NCBI GenBank assembly: GCA_023485645.1
Contig: JAMCZM010000016.1
Location: 3,210 to 39,794 of the forward strand
Length of the DNA stretch: 36,585 nucleotides
Direction: 5' to 3'
DNA from: Candidatus Martarchaeota archaeon
Lineage (GTDB): Archaea; Micrarchaeota; Micrarchaeia; Micrarchaeales; Micrarchaeaceae
Shown: piece after piece, positions 17,175 through 26,135 of the stretch
Position numbering within the stretch: the stretch's first letter is position 1
Layout of the letters: each line of letters begins with the position of its first letter
Notes under the pieces: generated by a model
What the model was told of the DNA's origin: nothing
Seen by the model: only the letters and a program-made list of their open reading frames with translations
Database searches by the model: none
Position numbers and translations under genes: made by a program

Positions 17175-17621
17175 ATGAACTCCAAGAAAAGTTTAACTGC
17201 AAAATTTGCAGTTATTAGTTCGAAATATGGCAAGATTCTAATATCAATGATGATCCTTTTTGGATACATCTCTGGTATTGGTATGTCACAGATAATAATA
17301 GGCGGAACTGGAACACAATCTGGTGTTGGTGGCGCGTTAAATGCAATATGTACAGTATATTCAGATGTTGAAACTGTAATATTCATATTGGGATTAACTC
17401 TGATGATACTGGGTGCGGCGCTATACGCTGGTTCTCATGTGATGCCTAGCCAATCAAAGGGTTCCCTACAAGGTTATGGAATGGGTATGATATTAGGAGG
17501 CGTAGTGGGTGTTATAATAGCTCTCTTAGCTCCATACATACTACAGTTGATAACAGGGCAGACTGCAGCGCAGATAACAGCACAATGCGGTAATATCGGA
17601 GGATTGCTGAGTGGATTTTAG
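17175..17621 (+). CDS. VirB2/CedA1-like pilin subunit
   Basis: 148 residues from ATG 17175 (a GTG at 17166 would overlap the ribosome site). A Lys-rich N-terminus and hydrophobic segment (~19-41) look like an export signal. The mature part has LNAICTVYSDV, helix 66-88, a short basic loop (SQSKGS) and a Gly-rich helix ~100-125 (MGMILGGVVGVIIALLAP). This is the VirB2/TrbC layout: a long signal, then two helices joined by a positively charged cytoplasmic loop, with both ends outside. The local ICT ahead of helix 1 also recalls VirB2. Cys59 and Cys138 would lie on the same outer side and could form a disulfide. It stands at the head of a cluster of VirB6-like proteins and a VirB4/HerA ATPase. The pilin role is inferred, as similarity is short; a structural membrane protein is the alternative. 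Confidence 0.65.
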   Translation: MNSKKSLTAKFAVISSKYGKILISMMILFGYISGIGMSQIIIGGTGTQSGVGGALNAICTVYSDVETVIFILGLTLMILGAALYAGSHVMPSQSKGSLQGYGMGMILGGVVGVIIALLAPYILQLITGQTAAQITAQCGNIGGLLSGF

Positions 17622-17721
17622 TCCATTCGGCATCTGATAAACTCTTTTTCATTTTTTTTATTATTAATATTCTTTTTATATCTTTAGATTGAATCTATCT
17701 TAGTGCAACTGTTGTGATAAC

Positions 17722-18453
17722 GTGGTAAATGTAATAAAACACTCGATAGATTTCTATATAAAGAATTTAGAGCTTATATTTCTGTTTTCAGTGGCATTTA
17801 TAATCGCATTTTTAATACCTGTATTCGCATCGCTTCCAACATTTAATGATGCAGGGGCGATATTTATAAGAACATCAAGCATATTTACAAATCTTAATAT
17901 AGTCAGCACGTCGGTTATAATTGCCGCGCTATTCTTTTCATTGTTATTTCTCAGCTTTGCAATAGTTGCAATAAACATACTTGTAAGGCATACAAGAACG
18001 CATACAAAGATAAAAGAGGAGGTAATTAAGGGAATAGAGCATTATACTAGTAGGGTATTCATTGTTCTGCTACTATATTCTGCTATAATAATATTGGTTA
18101 ACATAGCAACATATGGGTATGGCATATCAGGTGTTGCAACAGCAATAGTTGGCATATTATTACTGCCAATATTTTTCTATGCTCCAAGCGCAATTGTTAT
18201 AGACGAGCATAGGGTGCTTCCTGCTATAAGGTCTGGTGTAAATTTCTTCTTTAAACGATTTGATTATGTGTTTGTATGGCTTGTAATAGCAATACTTGCA
18301 TTAACAATATTTGATTTTATTTTCATAGTATTGACCGGAACTACAATATCAAGATATGCGATGCTCATATTTAATGCATTTGTAATATTGCCATTTCTTG
18401 TTGTGCTTCAGAGCCAGATGTATATGAAAAGATTTGCGATAATGCGGCACTGA
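17722..18453 (+). CDS. Polytopic membrane protein, YciC/DUF975-like topology
   Basis: 243 residues with a GTG start; a TATA-like TTTTTATA lies at 17673-17680 and a TGTGAT motif just before the start. About six helices are visible, with an amphipathic start (VIKHSIDFYIKNLELIF). Between helices 4 and 5 it has APSAIVIDEHRVLPAIRS then FFFKRFDYV, a feature of the broad YciC/UPF0259/DUF975-type families in which a charged loop precedes a short amphipathic helix. I do not recognise a specific family. It lacks the motif shared by the following six proteins, so it is not clearly a core part of the same machine, though it lies between the pilin and the first VirB6-like gene on the same strand. Confidence 0.75.
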   Translation: MVNVIKHSIDFYIKNLELIFLFSVAFIIAFLIPVFASLPTFNDAGAIFIRTSSIFTNLNIVSTSVIIAALFFSLLFLSFAIVAINILVRHTRTHTKIKEEVIKGIEHYTSRVFIVLLLYSAIIILVNIATYGYGISGVATAIVGILLLPIFFYAPSAIVIDEHRVLPAIRSGVNFFFKRFDYVFVWLVIAILALTIFDFIFIVLTGTTISRYAMLIFNAFVILPFLVVLQSQMYMKRFAIMRH

Positions 18454-18511
18454 AATATTCTCAATGTGGGATATATTATTATATCTAATTATATAAGTAA
18501 TATCTGATAGT

Positions 18512-19816
18512 ATGCGGCTTCATTTTTATGTTATTTTTCTCTTTCTTTTTGGTATACTCCTATTTATACCATTTATAACATCAGCCGCAAAGGTAAATAC
18601 ACAGTATTTATTTACATCAACGCTTTCTGGTACTCAGTATATAGCAACAACATTAACCGAGGCAATAGCAACAGGTGCATTTACCAGTGCAGTTGCGCTT
18701 TCATTACTTGGCATATTACTTTCATTTCTTCTTATTGCAGTATCTTACATACTAGATTCTATGTTTAATATACCATCTCTAAAAGGTTGGTATAAAGGGG
18801 AGATACGCGAAACGATAAAATCAATAATAATTGTCGTGGTCGTATTTTCTGTGATCATAATAATGGGCAATATAGCCATAAGCGATTTTTCCGTAGGAAA
18901 TCTTGCTCCATTAAATGGCATAAATCAAATTACAACCACTACAGAAGCTATGTATAACGCAGTGGAGGTGCAGTATCTGGGCGCCGAATTAAATGATGTA
19001 AATGCTTCGTTGATAGGATTATTCGGACTATATGACGGTCTTGGCGTTCTAAAGACTACAACAGTATCATTATATGTGCCTATTCCGGTACTGCCACTGC
19101 CAGAATTTTATATAGGTTCAATAGACTTTGGGGTAAAAGAGAATCTTTATACGAGCAGTGTTCTTGGCTCTACTAATATCCCAGATGCAGGGCTTACAAC
19201 AGATATAGGAAAGGTTGTAGTTTTACCTATGTTAATTCTATTTCAGGTTGAGGTTGATGTATTTCCATATGTGGTAATTGCAGGGCTTACAGTATTGCTT
19301 CCTGCAGGAATAATACTTAGATCTATACCGCTTCTAAGATCGATAGGCGGTACACTAATAGCGTTGGGCATTGGTACTGCAATTGTATATCCGGCGCTAT
19401 TGTTGTTAATGAATTTACCGCTTACAAATTTTATAGCTCCGCCAGTTCAGACAGGAACAACCCCGCCATTTAATTGTGCTACAATAACAAATGGGGTAGC
19501 ATCAGCAAGCCTAACCTGTGGGTTCTTAAATAGCGCTGTTAGTACAACGCAGTCATATCTATCAAGCATGCCAAATAGTCAGCCATTGACGAATAATCTT
19601 CAATATGCTCTTAGTGGGTTTGTCGCAGGAATATCAAGCCTAACTAGTGTATACCCTGCGCTTAATTTCATAACCTCTCAGATGTATATAAATTTAATAT
19701 ACCAATTTATACTTAGCATACTCGATATTATAATAGGATTTACCATAACACAGAACATAGCAAAGATGTTAGGTGGTAGCATAAAGCTCGGAATCGGCAG
19801 ATTGAAACTGGCATGA
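18512..19816 (+). CDS. VirB6/CedA-like polytopic membrane protein 1
   Basis: 434 residues with a signal-like N-terminus (1-25), then helices ~52-80 and ~100-125 flanking a basic/polar stretch (LKGWYKGEIRETIKS), a long outer loop, a three-helix core (~245-305) and a final pair (~385-420). The core holds AGIILRSIPLLRSIGG then TLIALGIGTAIVYPA (about 265-296), the motif shared by all six members of this cluster. The layout (several helices around a large extracytoplasmic loop) is that of VirB6/TrbL-type channel subunits and of CedA of the Sulfolobales DNA importer. AT-rich TATA-like sequence at 18471-18497 precedes it. The next gene starts 4 bp after its stop. Channel function is inference. Confidence 0.75.
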   Translation: MRLHFYVIFLFLFGILLFIPFITSAAKVNTQYLFTSTLSGTQYIATTLTEAIATGAFTSAVALSLLGILLSFLLIAVSYILDSMFNIPSLKGWYKGEIRETIKSIIIVVVVFSVIIIMGNIAISDFSVGNLAPLNGINQITTTTEAMYNAVEVQYLGAELNDVNASLIGLFGLYDGLGVLKTTTVSLYVPIPVLPLPEFYIGSIDFGVKENLYTSSVLGSTNIPDAGLTTDIGKVVVLPMLILFQVEVDVFPYVVIAGLTVLLPAGIILRSIPLLRSIGGTLIALGIGTAIVYPALLLLMNLPLTNFIAPPVQTGTTPPFNCATITNGVASASLTCGFLNSAVSTTQSYLSSMPNSQPLTNNLQYALSGFVAGISSLTSVYPALNFITSQMYINLIYQFILSILDIIIGFTITQNIAKMLGGSIKLGIGRLKLA

Positions 19817-19820
19817 TAAT

Positions 19821-20147
19821 ATGATAGATACGTGTGCACTGTATGGGGGATCAACATATGTAAGTAGTTGGTTAGAGCCATCATTATTAATAATATTGAC
19901 CGCATTTTTAATCGTTGCAATATTATATATATTATCAGGATTTTTCTCATCATCACTTCGATCTAAAATACGTGAAATGGTAAAATCTGAAATTGTACAG
20001 CTTGTTATAAGCGTCGTTATAATTGCAATACTATTAGGGTCTGCCGTAACAGCTTGCAATATTTCATCTTCAATTAGCCAGAGTCTTGTAAAGAGTTCAT
20101 TAAATCCAATACAGTATTCAGAATATTATATAGGTTCAAAAATCTGA
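19821..20147 (+). CDS. VirB6/CedA-like protein 2, N-terminal half (split gene)
   Basis: 108 residues with two helices (~18-40 and ~55-75) joined by SSSLRSKIREMVKSEI. This matches the first two helices of the other VirB6-like proteins, for example the SKFMNFSKTEFGEI and TKNDRIRNFGAGELYE linkers in members 4 and 6. It stops in the outer loop (SLNPIQYSEYYIGSKI), exactly where the full-length members run on to their conserved core. The next frame starts 2 nt later at 20150 in a different phase and supplies that core. Together the two make 374 residues, the size of members 4-6. Either the protein works as two chains or the window has a frameshift at 20145-20150. Confidence 0.7.
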   Translation: MIDTCALYGGSTYVSSWLEPSLLIILTAFLIVAILYILSGFFSSSLRSKIREMVKSEIVQLVISVVIIAILLGSAVTACNISSSISQSLVKSSLNPIQYSEYYIGSKI

Positions 20148-20149
20148 GC

Positions 20150-20950
20150 ATGAATACGGGGTTGAAGTTGCTATCTTATTTATATACAACATCAATTGTA
20201 TATGGTATAGATGCACGAATATTATATGTTATAGGCAATTCATTTGATTTTTTCCAGACGCGCGCTATCTTAGGCGCATCGATAAATTTTGGCATTAATC
20301 TGTCTGTTCCATATAATTTCTTAGCCACTTTGTATGTATCAGTGTTCTCTCCAATTCTTATAATAGTAATAGGCATGCTGCTTTTGCAATATATACTGCT
20401 TCCGCTGATACAGTATACCGCGTTTACTATAGTGCTACCAGTCGCACTTATTGTCAGATCTATTGCATATATAGGTACAAGTGGGGGCCTTAGGACTGCA
20501 GCTAATGCATTGATTGCAATAGCTATAGCCTTTTATTTGATATATCCGCTTACTATAGGGCTTGATAGCGTAATTGTTAATTGGTTATACTCACCTGCAA
20601 ACCCTACATATACATATTTGCAGCAGACCTTGCAATTCAATCAGATACCATCAACATTCTTATCCACTACAACAAGTACATTAACTGGTCCATCAGCATT
20701 TGGCTTATCTACACAATCTATAAGCTCATTATTAAATAGCGCGAGCACTTTGGGTATTGCGCACTTTTTAAATCCTATTAATATACCACAAGAGGCAAAT
20801 TTTATAATAACAACAATGGCACAATTTATATTTGTAGGAATATTCTTATTTGCGTTAAATATGGGTATAACGGTGGCATTTGCAATGAGTCTATCTAAAG
20901 CGCTTGATGCTGGAATAGATGGCGCCGGTTCATTCTGGAGAGGTTTATGA
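20150..20950 (+). CDS. VirB6/CedA-like protein 2, C-terminal half (split gene)
   Basis: 266 residues starting 2 nt after the stop of the N-terminal half. It begins in the outer-loop region and continues with the core helices: YTAFTIVLPVALIVRSIAY at ~94-112, then a GG and ALIAIAIAFYLIYPLT at ~120-138, a somewhat diverged copy of the motif shared by the cluster (an insertion between the Arg and the IA segment). Two more helices end the chain. It has no signal peptide of its own, so insertion would depend on the first hydrophobic core helix. The following gene begins immediately after its TGA, so translation is coupled. Confidence 0.7.
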   Translation: MNTGLKLLSYLYTTSIVYGIDARILYVIGNSFDFFQTRAILGASINFGINLSVPYNFLATLYVSVFSPILIIVIGMLLLQYILLPLIQYTAFTIVLPVALIVRSIAYIGTSGGLRTAANALIAIAIAFYLIYPLTIGLDSVIVNWLYSPANPTYTYLQQTLQFNQIPSTFLSTTTSTLTGPSAFGLSTQSISSLLNSASTLGIAHFLNPINIPQEANFIITTMAQFIFVGIFLFALNMGITVAFAMSLSKALDAGIDGAGSFWRGL

Positions 20951-20951
20951 T

Positions 20952-22562
20952 ATGTTAGATATTTCAAGTATGTTATATGGAATAATATCACTTGGCAATT
21001 ATGTGATAACCTCATCTGATGTAAGTAGCGTAGGCAGTCAATTTATACCTATAATATTAATAGCGATCTTGGCTGACTCAATGATTATATCGTTATGGTA
21101 TATGATAAGCTCAATAATAAATAGTTCAGAATGGAAGGCTGGCGCTATAAGTGAATTTTATCAATTAGTTGGCACAGTAATAATAATGGTTATAATAGTG
21201 GGCGTGCTTGGTACATATGGAAGTGCGTTTGTATCATCATTAGGTAATAGCGGACTTTCTCCTACTAGTATGACATTAACATGCGCGAATTTAGAATTAA
21301 ATAGTAATCTGAACATACTTAAATTAAATCCTACTGGCCTTACAACGTACTCATTTCTATCGGGCATTAATGGATTATCATTTTCTGGATTATGTAGTTA
21401 TATATATGCCCAGGACATTGCGCCATCATTCTCATCTACGTTGAATTATCCACTTGCAGCAACTGGTATTATAACAGCAAATCTTACAAATCAGACTGCA
21501 ACAAATATAAATTCATATTTCGTACTGGACTCATATATTGGTTATTTAAAAGGTCTATCGCCAACGTATGAATTCTGTTTGCAAGGTGCTCCAGGTGAAG
21601 GACTATCCTGTTTGCTTCCGCCTCTCGCATTTGTAAATCCACCATTATTAACCGTGGTTGGTTCATACAAACCTTATGCTGGCTTTAGCATGCTTTATAA
21701 TATAATGAGGACGCTCGGTGTTCTTTTGACATCAGCATTAGAATCATTTATAGGTCAATTGCTTTTGATATCCACAATGTTAGAAATTTGGCCATATCTA
21801 CTATTTATCGGAATACTTGCAAGGGTATTCCCATATACTCGAAAAATTGGAGGGTTATTTATTGCAGTTGCTATTGGCGTATTATTCTTCTATCCCCTTA
21901 TATTCTCTATGGAGTATTTAACGATAGGACATGGATTAAATAGCCAAGTCAATCAGAATTCTCTTAATGTACAAAATGTAGCATCAGGGATTACAACGGC
22001 AACAGGACAGATCACAACAAATCCAATTACTGGTATTACAAATCTGATAAATAATAATCCGTTATCTGGACCTGGTCCTATAGGAAGTGCGTATGGTACA
22101 AATTATTCAACCACAAATACGCTTACAGAATTGCCGGCGGGGCTTGATGGTAGCATTCCATATAATCTTAATTTCTTTTCAGAGCCAAGTTTACAAGCGA
22201 TTGCAACAACAAATAATTGTTGGCCTGCAAATGGCGCAAAATATGGGTCTTTAAGCAGTGAGCTTTCTAATACTGCAACATTTCTAAATCCAATAACCTC
22301 ATCAATAAGTACGGTATTAATGTTTTTAAGAAGTACGAGTACGCTTCCATCAGGTGTTCCATCACTATATCTATCAAATGCTTGCAATGAACAGAGTTCA
22401 GAGAATATGTTATTTATGATAATGAACGCGTATGGTATAATAGGAATACCAGCATATTGGCTTCCTATAATGAATCTTGTAATAACGCTATCTGGCATTA
22501 TAGGTTTGTCTGGGTTGTTAGGCGGCGATACATTAATGGCCGGACTTGGTAATTTGGTATGA
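20952..22562 (+). CDS. VirB6/CedA-like polytopic membrane protein 3 (largest)
   Basis: 536 residues from ATG 20952, which comes 1 nt after the upstream TGA; an in-frame ATG at 20919 would overlap the previous gene by 32 bp and is less likely. No signal peptide, but helices at ~27-55 and ~72-95 match the N-terminal pair of its paralogues. The outer loop carries several Cys. The core is WPYLLFIGILARVFPYTRK then GGLFIAVAIGVLFFYPLIF (~278-318). Unlike its paralogues it has a second large Ser/Thr/Asn-rich outer domain of ~150 residues (~325-490) before the last two helices. That insertion could be the contact surface of the channel. Function is inferred from paralogy and context. Confidence 0.75.
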   Translation: MLDISSMLYGIISLGNYVITSSDVSSVGSQFIPIILIAILADSMIISLWYMISSIINSSEWKAGAISEFYQLVGTVIIMVIIVGVLGTYGSAFVSSLGNSGLSPTSMTLTCANLELNSNLNILKLNPTGLTTYSFLSGINGLSFSGLCSYIYAQDIAPSFSSTLNYPLAATGIITANLTNQTATNINSYFVLDSYIGYLKGLSPTYEFCLQGAPGEGLSCLLPPLAFVNPPLLTVVGSYKPYAGFSMLYNIMRTLGVLLTSALESFIGQLLLISTMLEIWPYLLFIGILARVFPYTRKIGGLFIAVAIGVLFFYPLIFSMEYLTIGHGLNSQVNQNSLNVQNVASGITTATGQITTNPITGITNLINNNPLSGPGPIGSAYGTNYSTTNTLTELPAGLDGSIPYNLNFFSEPSLQAIATTNNCWPANGAKYGSLSSELSNTATFLNPITSSISTVLMFLRSTSTLPSGVPSLYLSNACNEQSSENMLFMIMNAYGIIGIPAYWLPIMNLVITLSGIIGLSGLLGGDTLMAGLGNLV

Positions 22563-22566
22563 TCAT

Positions 22567-23730
22567 ATGAGCAAAAAAATAAATGCGGCAAATGCTACTA
22601 TTAAAAGAAAACGAATAGTTGCGACATTCTCTTTAGCAATGCTTCTTTTATTGGCATCGACATTTATCTATAATGTTGCAAGCGCTCAGATTACAACTTA
22701 TACAAATACTGCTACTACGCTACCAACGACTGCAACGCTCTGCAGTACAATAATACCTCAAAGTGAGCTGCTTACTATACCTACTGGCGTTCTCTCTACA
22801 ACATTGCTCATAATACTTACAATGGCTATCGTATCAGGTGTCATATATGCTGTTGGATACTCGTTAAAGATAAGCAAATTTATGAATTTTAGCAAGACTG
22901 AATTTGGAGAGATAGCAGTTACGATACTACTTGTCTTAATACTATTTGGATCATTTGCAGCATTAACCCCAAATGGGCTAGTAAATATAAACCCATTGAA
23001 TACGAGAACAACATTCATAAACGATTGCAATTTACTGGAGGGTTCATCATTTAATGTATATAATGATGTATTCACATACTTTTTGATACAGAATATAGAG
23101 CTGCAACTTGTAAGTAGCTTTAATGTGGAACTAGAGCCTGGGTTCTTCGGATTCAACTTTTCGCCATTTGTGGGCTATGGACTTGAGAGCAATCTATTAA
23201 ATACGATGCTTGAATTTGTGACCATGCTTGCAACATTGCTTATAGCACTGATAATAGTTTTGGGCGTTATATATGCAATATTTCCCGTATTTTTGTACCT
23301 TGGAATTATATTTAGAGCTGTTCCATGGACGCGTGTTGCTGGAGGCTCGTTAATTGCGTTATTTATAGGGTTTTATATGCTATTTCCTATACTTTTAGGT
23401 GCAATGATGGGTGCATATACACCAATAAGTCCATCAATGTCATATTTTGATAAGGTTGTTTCAAGTATGGACACGCTAGCATCCTCTGGAGTACTGCGCG
23501 GCGTTACAATACCTCTAGCTGTTGTAATAAATATATATAAGAATGTTGCAGGTGTTTTAGGATTTAATCTTATATACACAATAATACAGGGAACTGTAGA
23601 ACCTGTTATATATACAATATTCGCATTGGTATTATCACTTATAATCTCGCTTGATTTCACCGAATTGATGGGAGATTTCCTTGGCGCGCCAAGTCTGTCA
23701 TCAAAGAGTACGCTCTCAAAGGTGCTATGA
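22567..23730 (+). CDS. VirB6/CedA-like polytopic membrane protein 4
   Basis: 387 residues from ATG 22567, 4 nt after the upstream stop (the in-frame upstream codon at 22546 overlaps the previous gene). It has a clear signal peptide: basic start KRKRIVATF, a hydrophobic run and VASAQ near residue 40. Helices ~77-100 and ~115-138 with the SKFMNFSKTEFGE linker are followed by an outer loop with Cys and the core IFPVFLYLGIIFRAVPWTR then GGSLIALFIGFYMLFPI (~236-277). This is the best example of the motif shared by the six members. Its TGA overlaps the next ATG (ATGA at 23727-23730), so translation is coupled. Confidence 0.75.
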   Translation: MSKKINAANATIKRKRIVATFSLAMLLLLASTFIYNVASAQITTYTNTATTLPTTATLCSTIIPQSELLTIPTGVLSTTLLIILTMAIVSGVIYAVGYSLKISKFMNFSKTEFGEIAVTILLVLILFGSFAALTPNGLVNINPLNTRTTFINDCNLLEGSSFNVYNDVFTYFLIQNIELQLVSSFNVELEPGFFGFNFSPFVGYGLESNLLNTMLEFVTMLATLLIALIIVLGVIYAIFPVFLYLGIIFRAVPWTRVAGGSLIALFIGFYMLFPILLGAMMGAYTPISPSMSYFDKVVSSMDTLASSGVLRGVTIPLAVVINIYKNVAGVLGFNLIYTIIQGTVEPVIYTIFALVLSLIISLDFTELMGDFLGAPSLSSKSTLSKVL

Positions 23731-24917
23731 TGGAAATTAAATATAAAAGATATATCCTGCCATTTATTTTTATAGCGCTGCTTATGCCGATACTGGGCAT
23801 TGCATCTAGCACTAATAACCTAAAGAGTGCAATATTATTCACATCCGCACTATCTGAATTATTTAATAATACATTTACGGGCTCATACACATTTGCATTA
23901 ATTGCCGCAATGATTGTCTTTTTAATAGCGGCATTTGTTTATATGCTAAGCAATGTAATAGGCAGCCATAATGGTCTCAACTGGGCAAAGACTCAAATAT
24001 ACCAAGCATTAATTGGCATTATAATTTTACTGGTATTCGTCTGGTTAACTCCTTTATTGCTATCAAATCCATCAGGTGCATTAAATTCTGCTGGCATACT
24101 TCCAAGTACCTGCAGATCAAGCAATGTTAATACACTATTTAACACATCAGCATGCGATCTTTCAACATTTACCACTTCCGCAACAACACTCATGCAGACT
24201 ATATACTATCTAACATATGTGGAGGCGCTTATTCCGGGTGTTGGCATTGCACCTAATATACCATCAGATGTTTTCAATGTCGGATTTAAAAGCGAGGTGA
24301 GTTCAATTGCCCCAAAATCAATAGATGATATGACCTCAGTTGTGCTTGAAGCATTAATACTTGGATTGCTTTTAAATCAGGTACAGATGCTTATAATATC
24401 AGCCGCGCCGCTACTATTATCGCTGTTTATATCTATAGGTGTAATAGCTTGGATATTTGGGATAAGTAGAAGCTTTGGCGGGACGATGATAGCATTAGGC
24501 GTAGGTCTTGGAATAATATACCCGCTGCTTGTTACAATTACCTATGGATTTATATCAACCGGACTTCTTGCAACATTAAACAATCCTACAAATCTTCAAG
24601 GCATGCTGAATGCGTTTGGCAATATGGTATTAAATGTCTCAATTGCCCTATTTAACCTTATTACTATATGGAGCACTAATAATTTTGCTGCAAATACTGG
24701 TGCAAATCTTCAGGCGATAACAGTCTCTGCGTCGCAGGCATATCAATCCGCAATGGGTGAGATATATCTGCTGCTTGAGGCTATGGGGTTTGTTTTTGCG
24801 GGTCTTACGTTTATACCATTTCTAAATTTTACTATACTCGATTCATTCGTTATGGATTTTTCAAAAGCGATAGGTGAACGCGTAAGCTTCATGGATCTTA
24901 TAACAGGGTTGGTGTGA
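23727..24917 (+). CDS. VirB6/CedA-like polytopic membrane protein 5
   Basis: 396 residues starting at ATG 23727 (ATGATG: a second ATG at 23730). A signal peptide is likely (1-26, ending ILGIASS). Helices ~50-73 and ~85-112 form the N-terminal pair; the outer loop has two Cys about 18 residues apart. The core reads FISIGVIAWIFGISRSFGG then TMIALGVGLGIIYPLL (~233-268). Here Trp replaces the usual Arg and Gly the usual Pro of the motif, so it is a diverged member. Two late helices follow. It ends 3 nt before the next gene. Confidence 0.75.
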   Translation: MMEIKYKRYILPFIFIALLMPILGIASSTNNLKSAILFTSALSELFNNTFTGSYTFALIAAMIVFLIAAFVYMLSNVIGSHNGLNWAKTQIYQALIGIIILLVFVWLTPLLLSNPSGALNSAGILPSTCRSSNVNTLFNTSACDLSTFTTSATTLMQTIYYLTYVEALIPGVGIAPNIPSDVFNVGFKSEVSSIAPKSIDDMTSVVLEALILGLLLNQVQMLIISAAPLLLSLFISIGVIAWIFGISRSFGGTMIALGVGLGIIYPLLVTITYGFISTGLLATLNNPTNLQGMLNAFGNMVLNVSIALFNLITIWSTNNFAANTGANLQAITVSASQAYQSAMGEIYLLLEAMGFVFAGLTFIPFLNFTILDSFVMDFSKAIGERVSFMDLITGLV

Positions 24918-24920
24918 AAA

Positions 24921-26039
24921 ATGAAAAATAATTATAAACAAAAAATTGTTTTGATGTCTGGATTAATAATCATGCTACTCTCAACTATTTTTATGCATGT
25001 GGCAGCTGCATCAACTACATCAACAAGCGGTTGTGGATTATTGCAGCAGGGTATACAGCAAACAGTAGAGACCGATACACCTTGGTATTGTCCAATAAAC
25101 CAGCAGTTATACACCGATTGGACAGGTCAATTGCCATTGGCATTAATAGCTGTGTTAATCTCATTTTTAATAGCGGGAATAATATTTATGGTAGGTGCGG
25201 CGACAAAGAATGATCGCATAAGGAATTTTGGTGCAGGCGAACTATATGAGGCTATTGCAAGCGCAATAATAGTAGGAATATTTTTGTATGTGGCGGCGGT
25301 ATTATTTGGCTTATTGCCATCAATATTTGTGGGTCCTATAAATCCATTTGCCACGTCATTTCATTTTATGTTAAGTACAATACAGCAAGCTGAGTTATTG
25401 TTTGCATCATTATACCATGTGGTTATGTTGGATGCGTATTATGCATCAATAAAAATAGCCGTCGCATTTCCTCCAGCGGGAACTGAGGTTGGTAATATAT
25501 TAAACCTTGTTGCGCTACCATTGGATATATTTTTTATAGAGCCAGCAGAGGTCCTTGGCGTATTTTTGGCAGAGGGCATAATAGCAATATATGCAGAATA
25601 TTATCTTATGTTATTTTTTGCAGTTGCTGCAATACCTGTTTTTCTTGTTCCTGGTGTTATACTTCGTGCAATATTCCCAACACGTGCGCTTGGCAGCATG
25701 ATGATAGCAATAGCAATGGCATTCTATTTTGTAATGCCCGCACTTTTTGCAGTGGCGTTTTATTTTACCGCTCCTACAATGTATAAAGATATGGCGAGTG
25801 CAACAACGCAAATAAGCGGATTTAGCAATGGATCTGCAAGTATATTGAATTCTATATCTCCAAATAGCCCACTCGCGCTGCAACTTAGCAATGTTGAGAC
25901 CGCAATGAATGGATTATGGCTCATGATGTTGTTCTATCCATTCTTGATAATAGGTATATCATATGCCTTCTCGGTGCAAATTTCCAATTTTATGTCAGGT
26001 GCAGGCCAATCAAGTGGAAGATTGCGTGCGTTCATATAA
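24921..26039 (+). CDS. VirB6/CedA-like polytopic membrane protein 6
   Basis: 372 residues with a signal peptide (basic KNNYKQK, then a hydrophobic stretch ending AAAS near 30) and two Cys early in the mature chain. The N-terminal helix pair (~70-95, ~107-132) with the KNDRIRNFGAGELYEA linker and the core FLVPGVILRAIFPTRALGS then MMIAIAMAFYFVMPAL (~240-275) place it with the five preceding proteins. It is the last member; a gap of 96 bp with its own promoter separates it from the ATPase sub-operon. The channel role is inferred from VirB6/CedA analogy. Confidence 0.75.
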   Translation: MKNNYKQKIVLMSGLIIMLLSTIFMHVAAASTTSTSGCGLLQQGIQQTVETDTPWYCPINQQLYTDWTGQLPLALIAVLISFLIAGIIFMVGAATKNDRIRNFGAGELYEAIASAIIVGIFLYVAAVLFGLLPSIFVGPINPFATSFHFMLSTIQQAELLFASLYHVVMLDAYYASIKIAVAFPPAGTEVGNILNLVALPLDIFFIEPAEVLGVFLAEGIIAIYAEYYLMLFFAVAAIPVFLVPGVILRAIFPTRALGSMMIAIAMAFYFVMPALFAVAFYFTAPTMYKDMASATTQISGFSNGSASILNSISPNSPLALQLSNVETAMNGLWLMMLFYPFLIIGISYAFSVQISNFMSGAGQSSGRLRAFI

Positions 26040-26100
26040 AATAAGCATTTGTGTGCCTGGATTTTATATCGGCAATCGCGCACGGCGTAGTTAAATACTC

Positions 26101-26110
26101 TTTTAAATAT
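26101..26110 (+). promoter_or_regulatory. TATA element ahead of the ATPase sub-operon
   Basis: TTTTAAATAT centred about 30 bp ahead of ATG 26136, giving a leaderless or near-leaderless transcript. A weaker copy (TTAAATAC) lies at 26091-26098. This separates the VirB6-like run from the VirB4-like genes as two transcription units. Confidence 0.5.
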
Positions 26111-26135
26111 TTCTTCTGATATATAATGGACTTTG

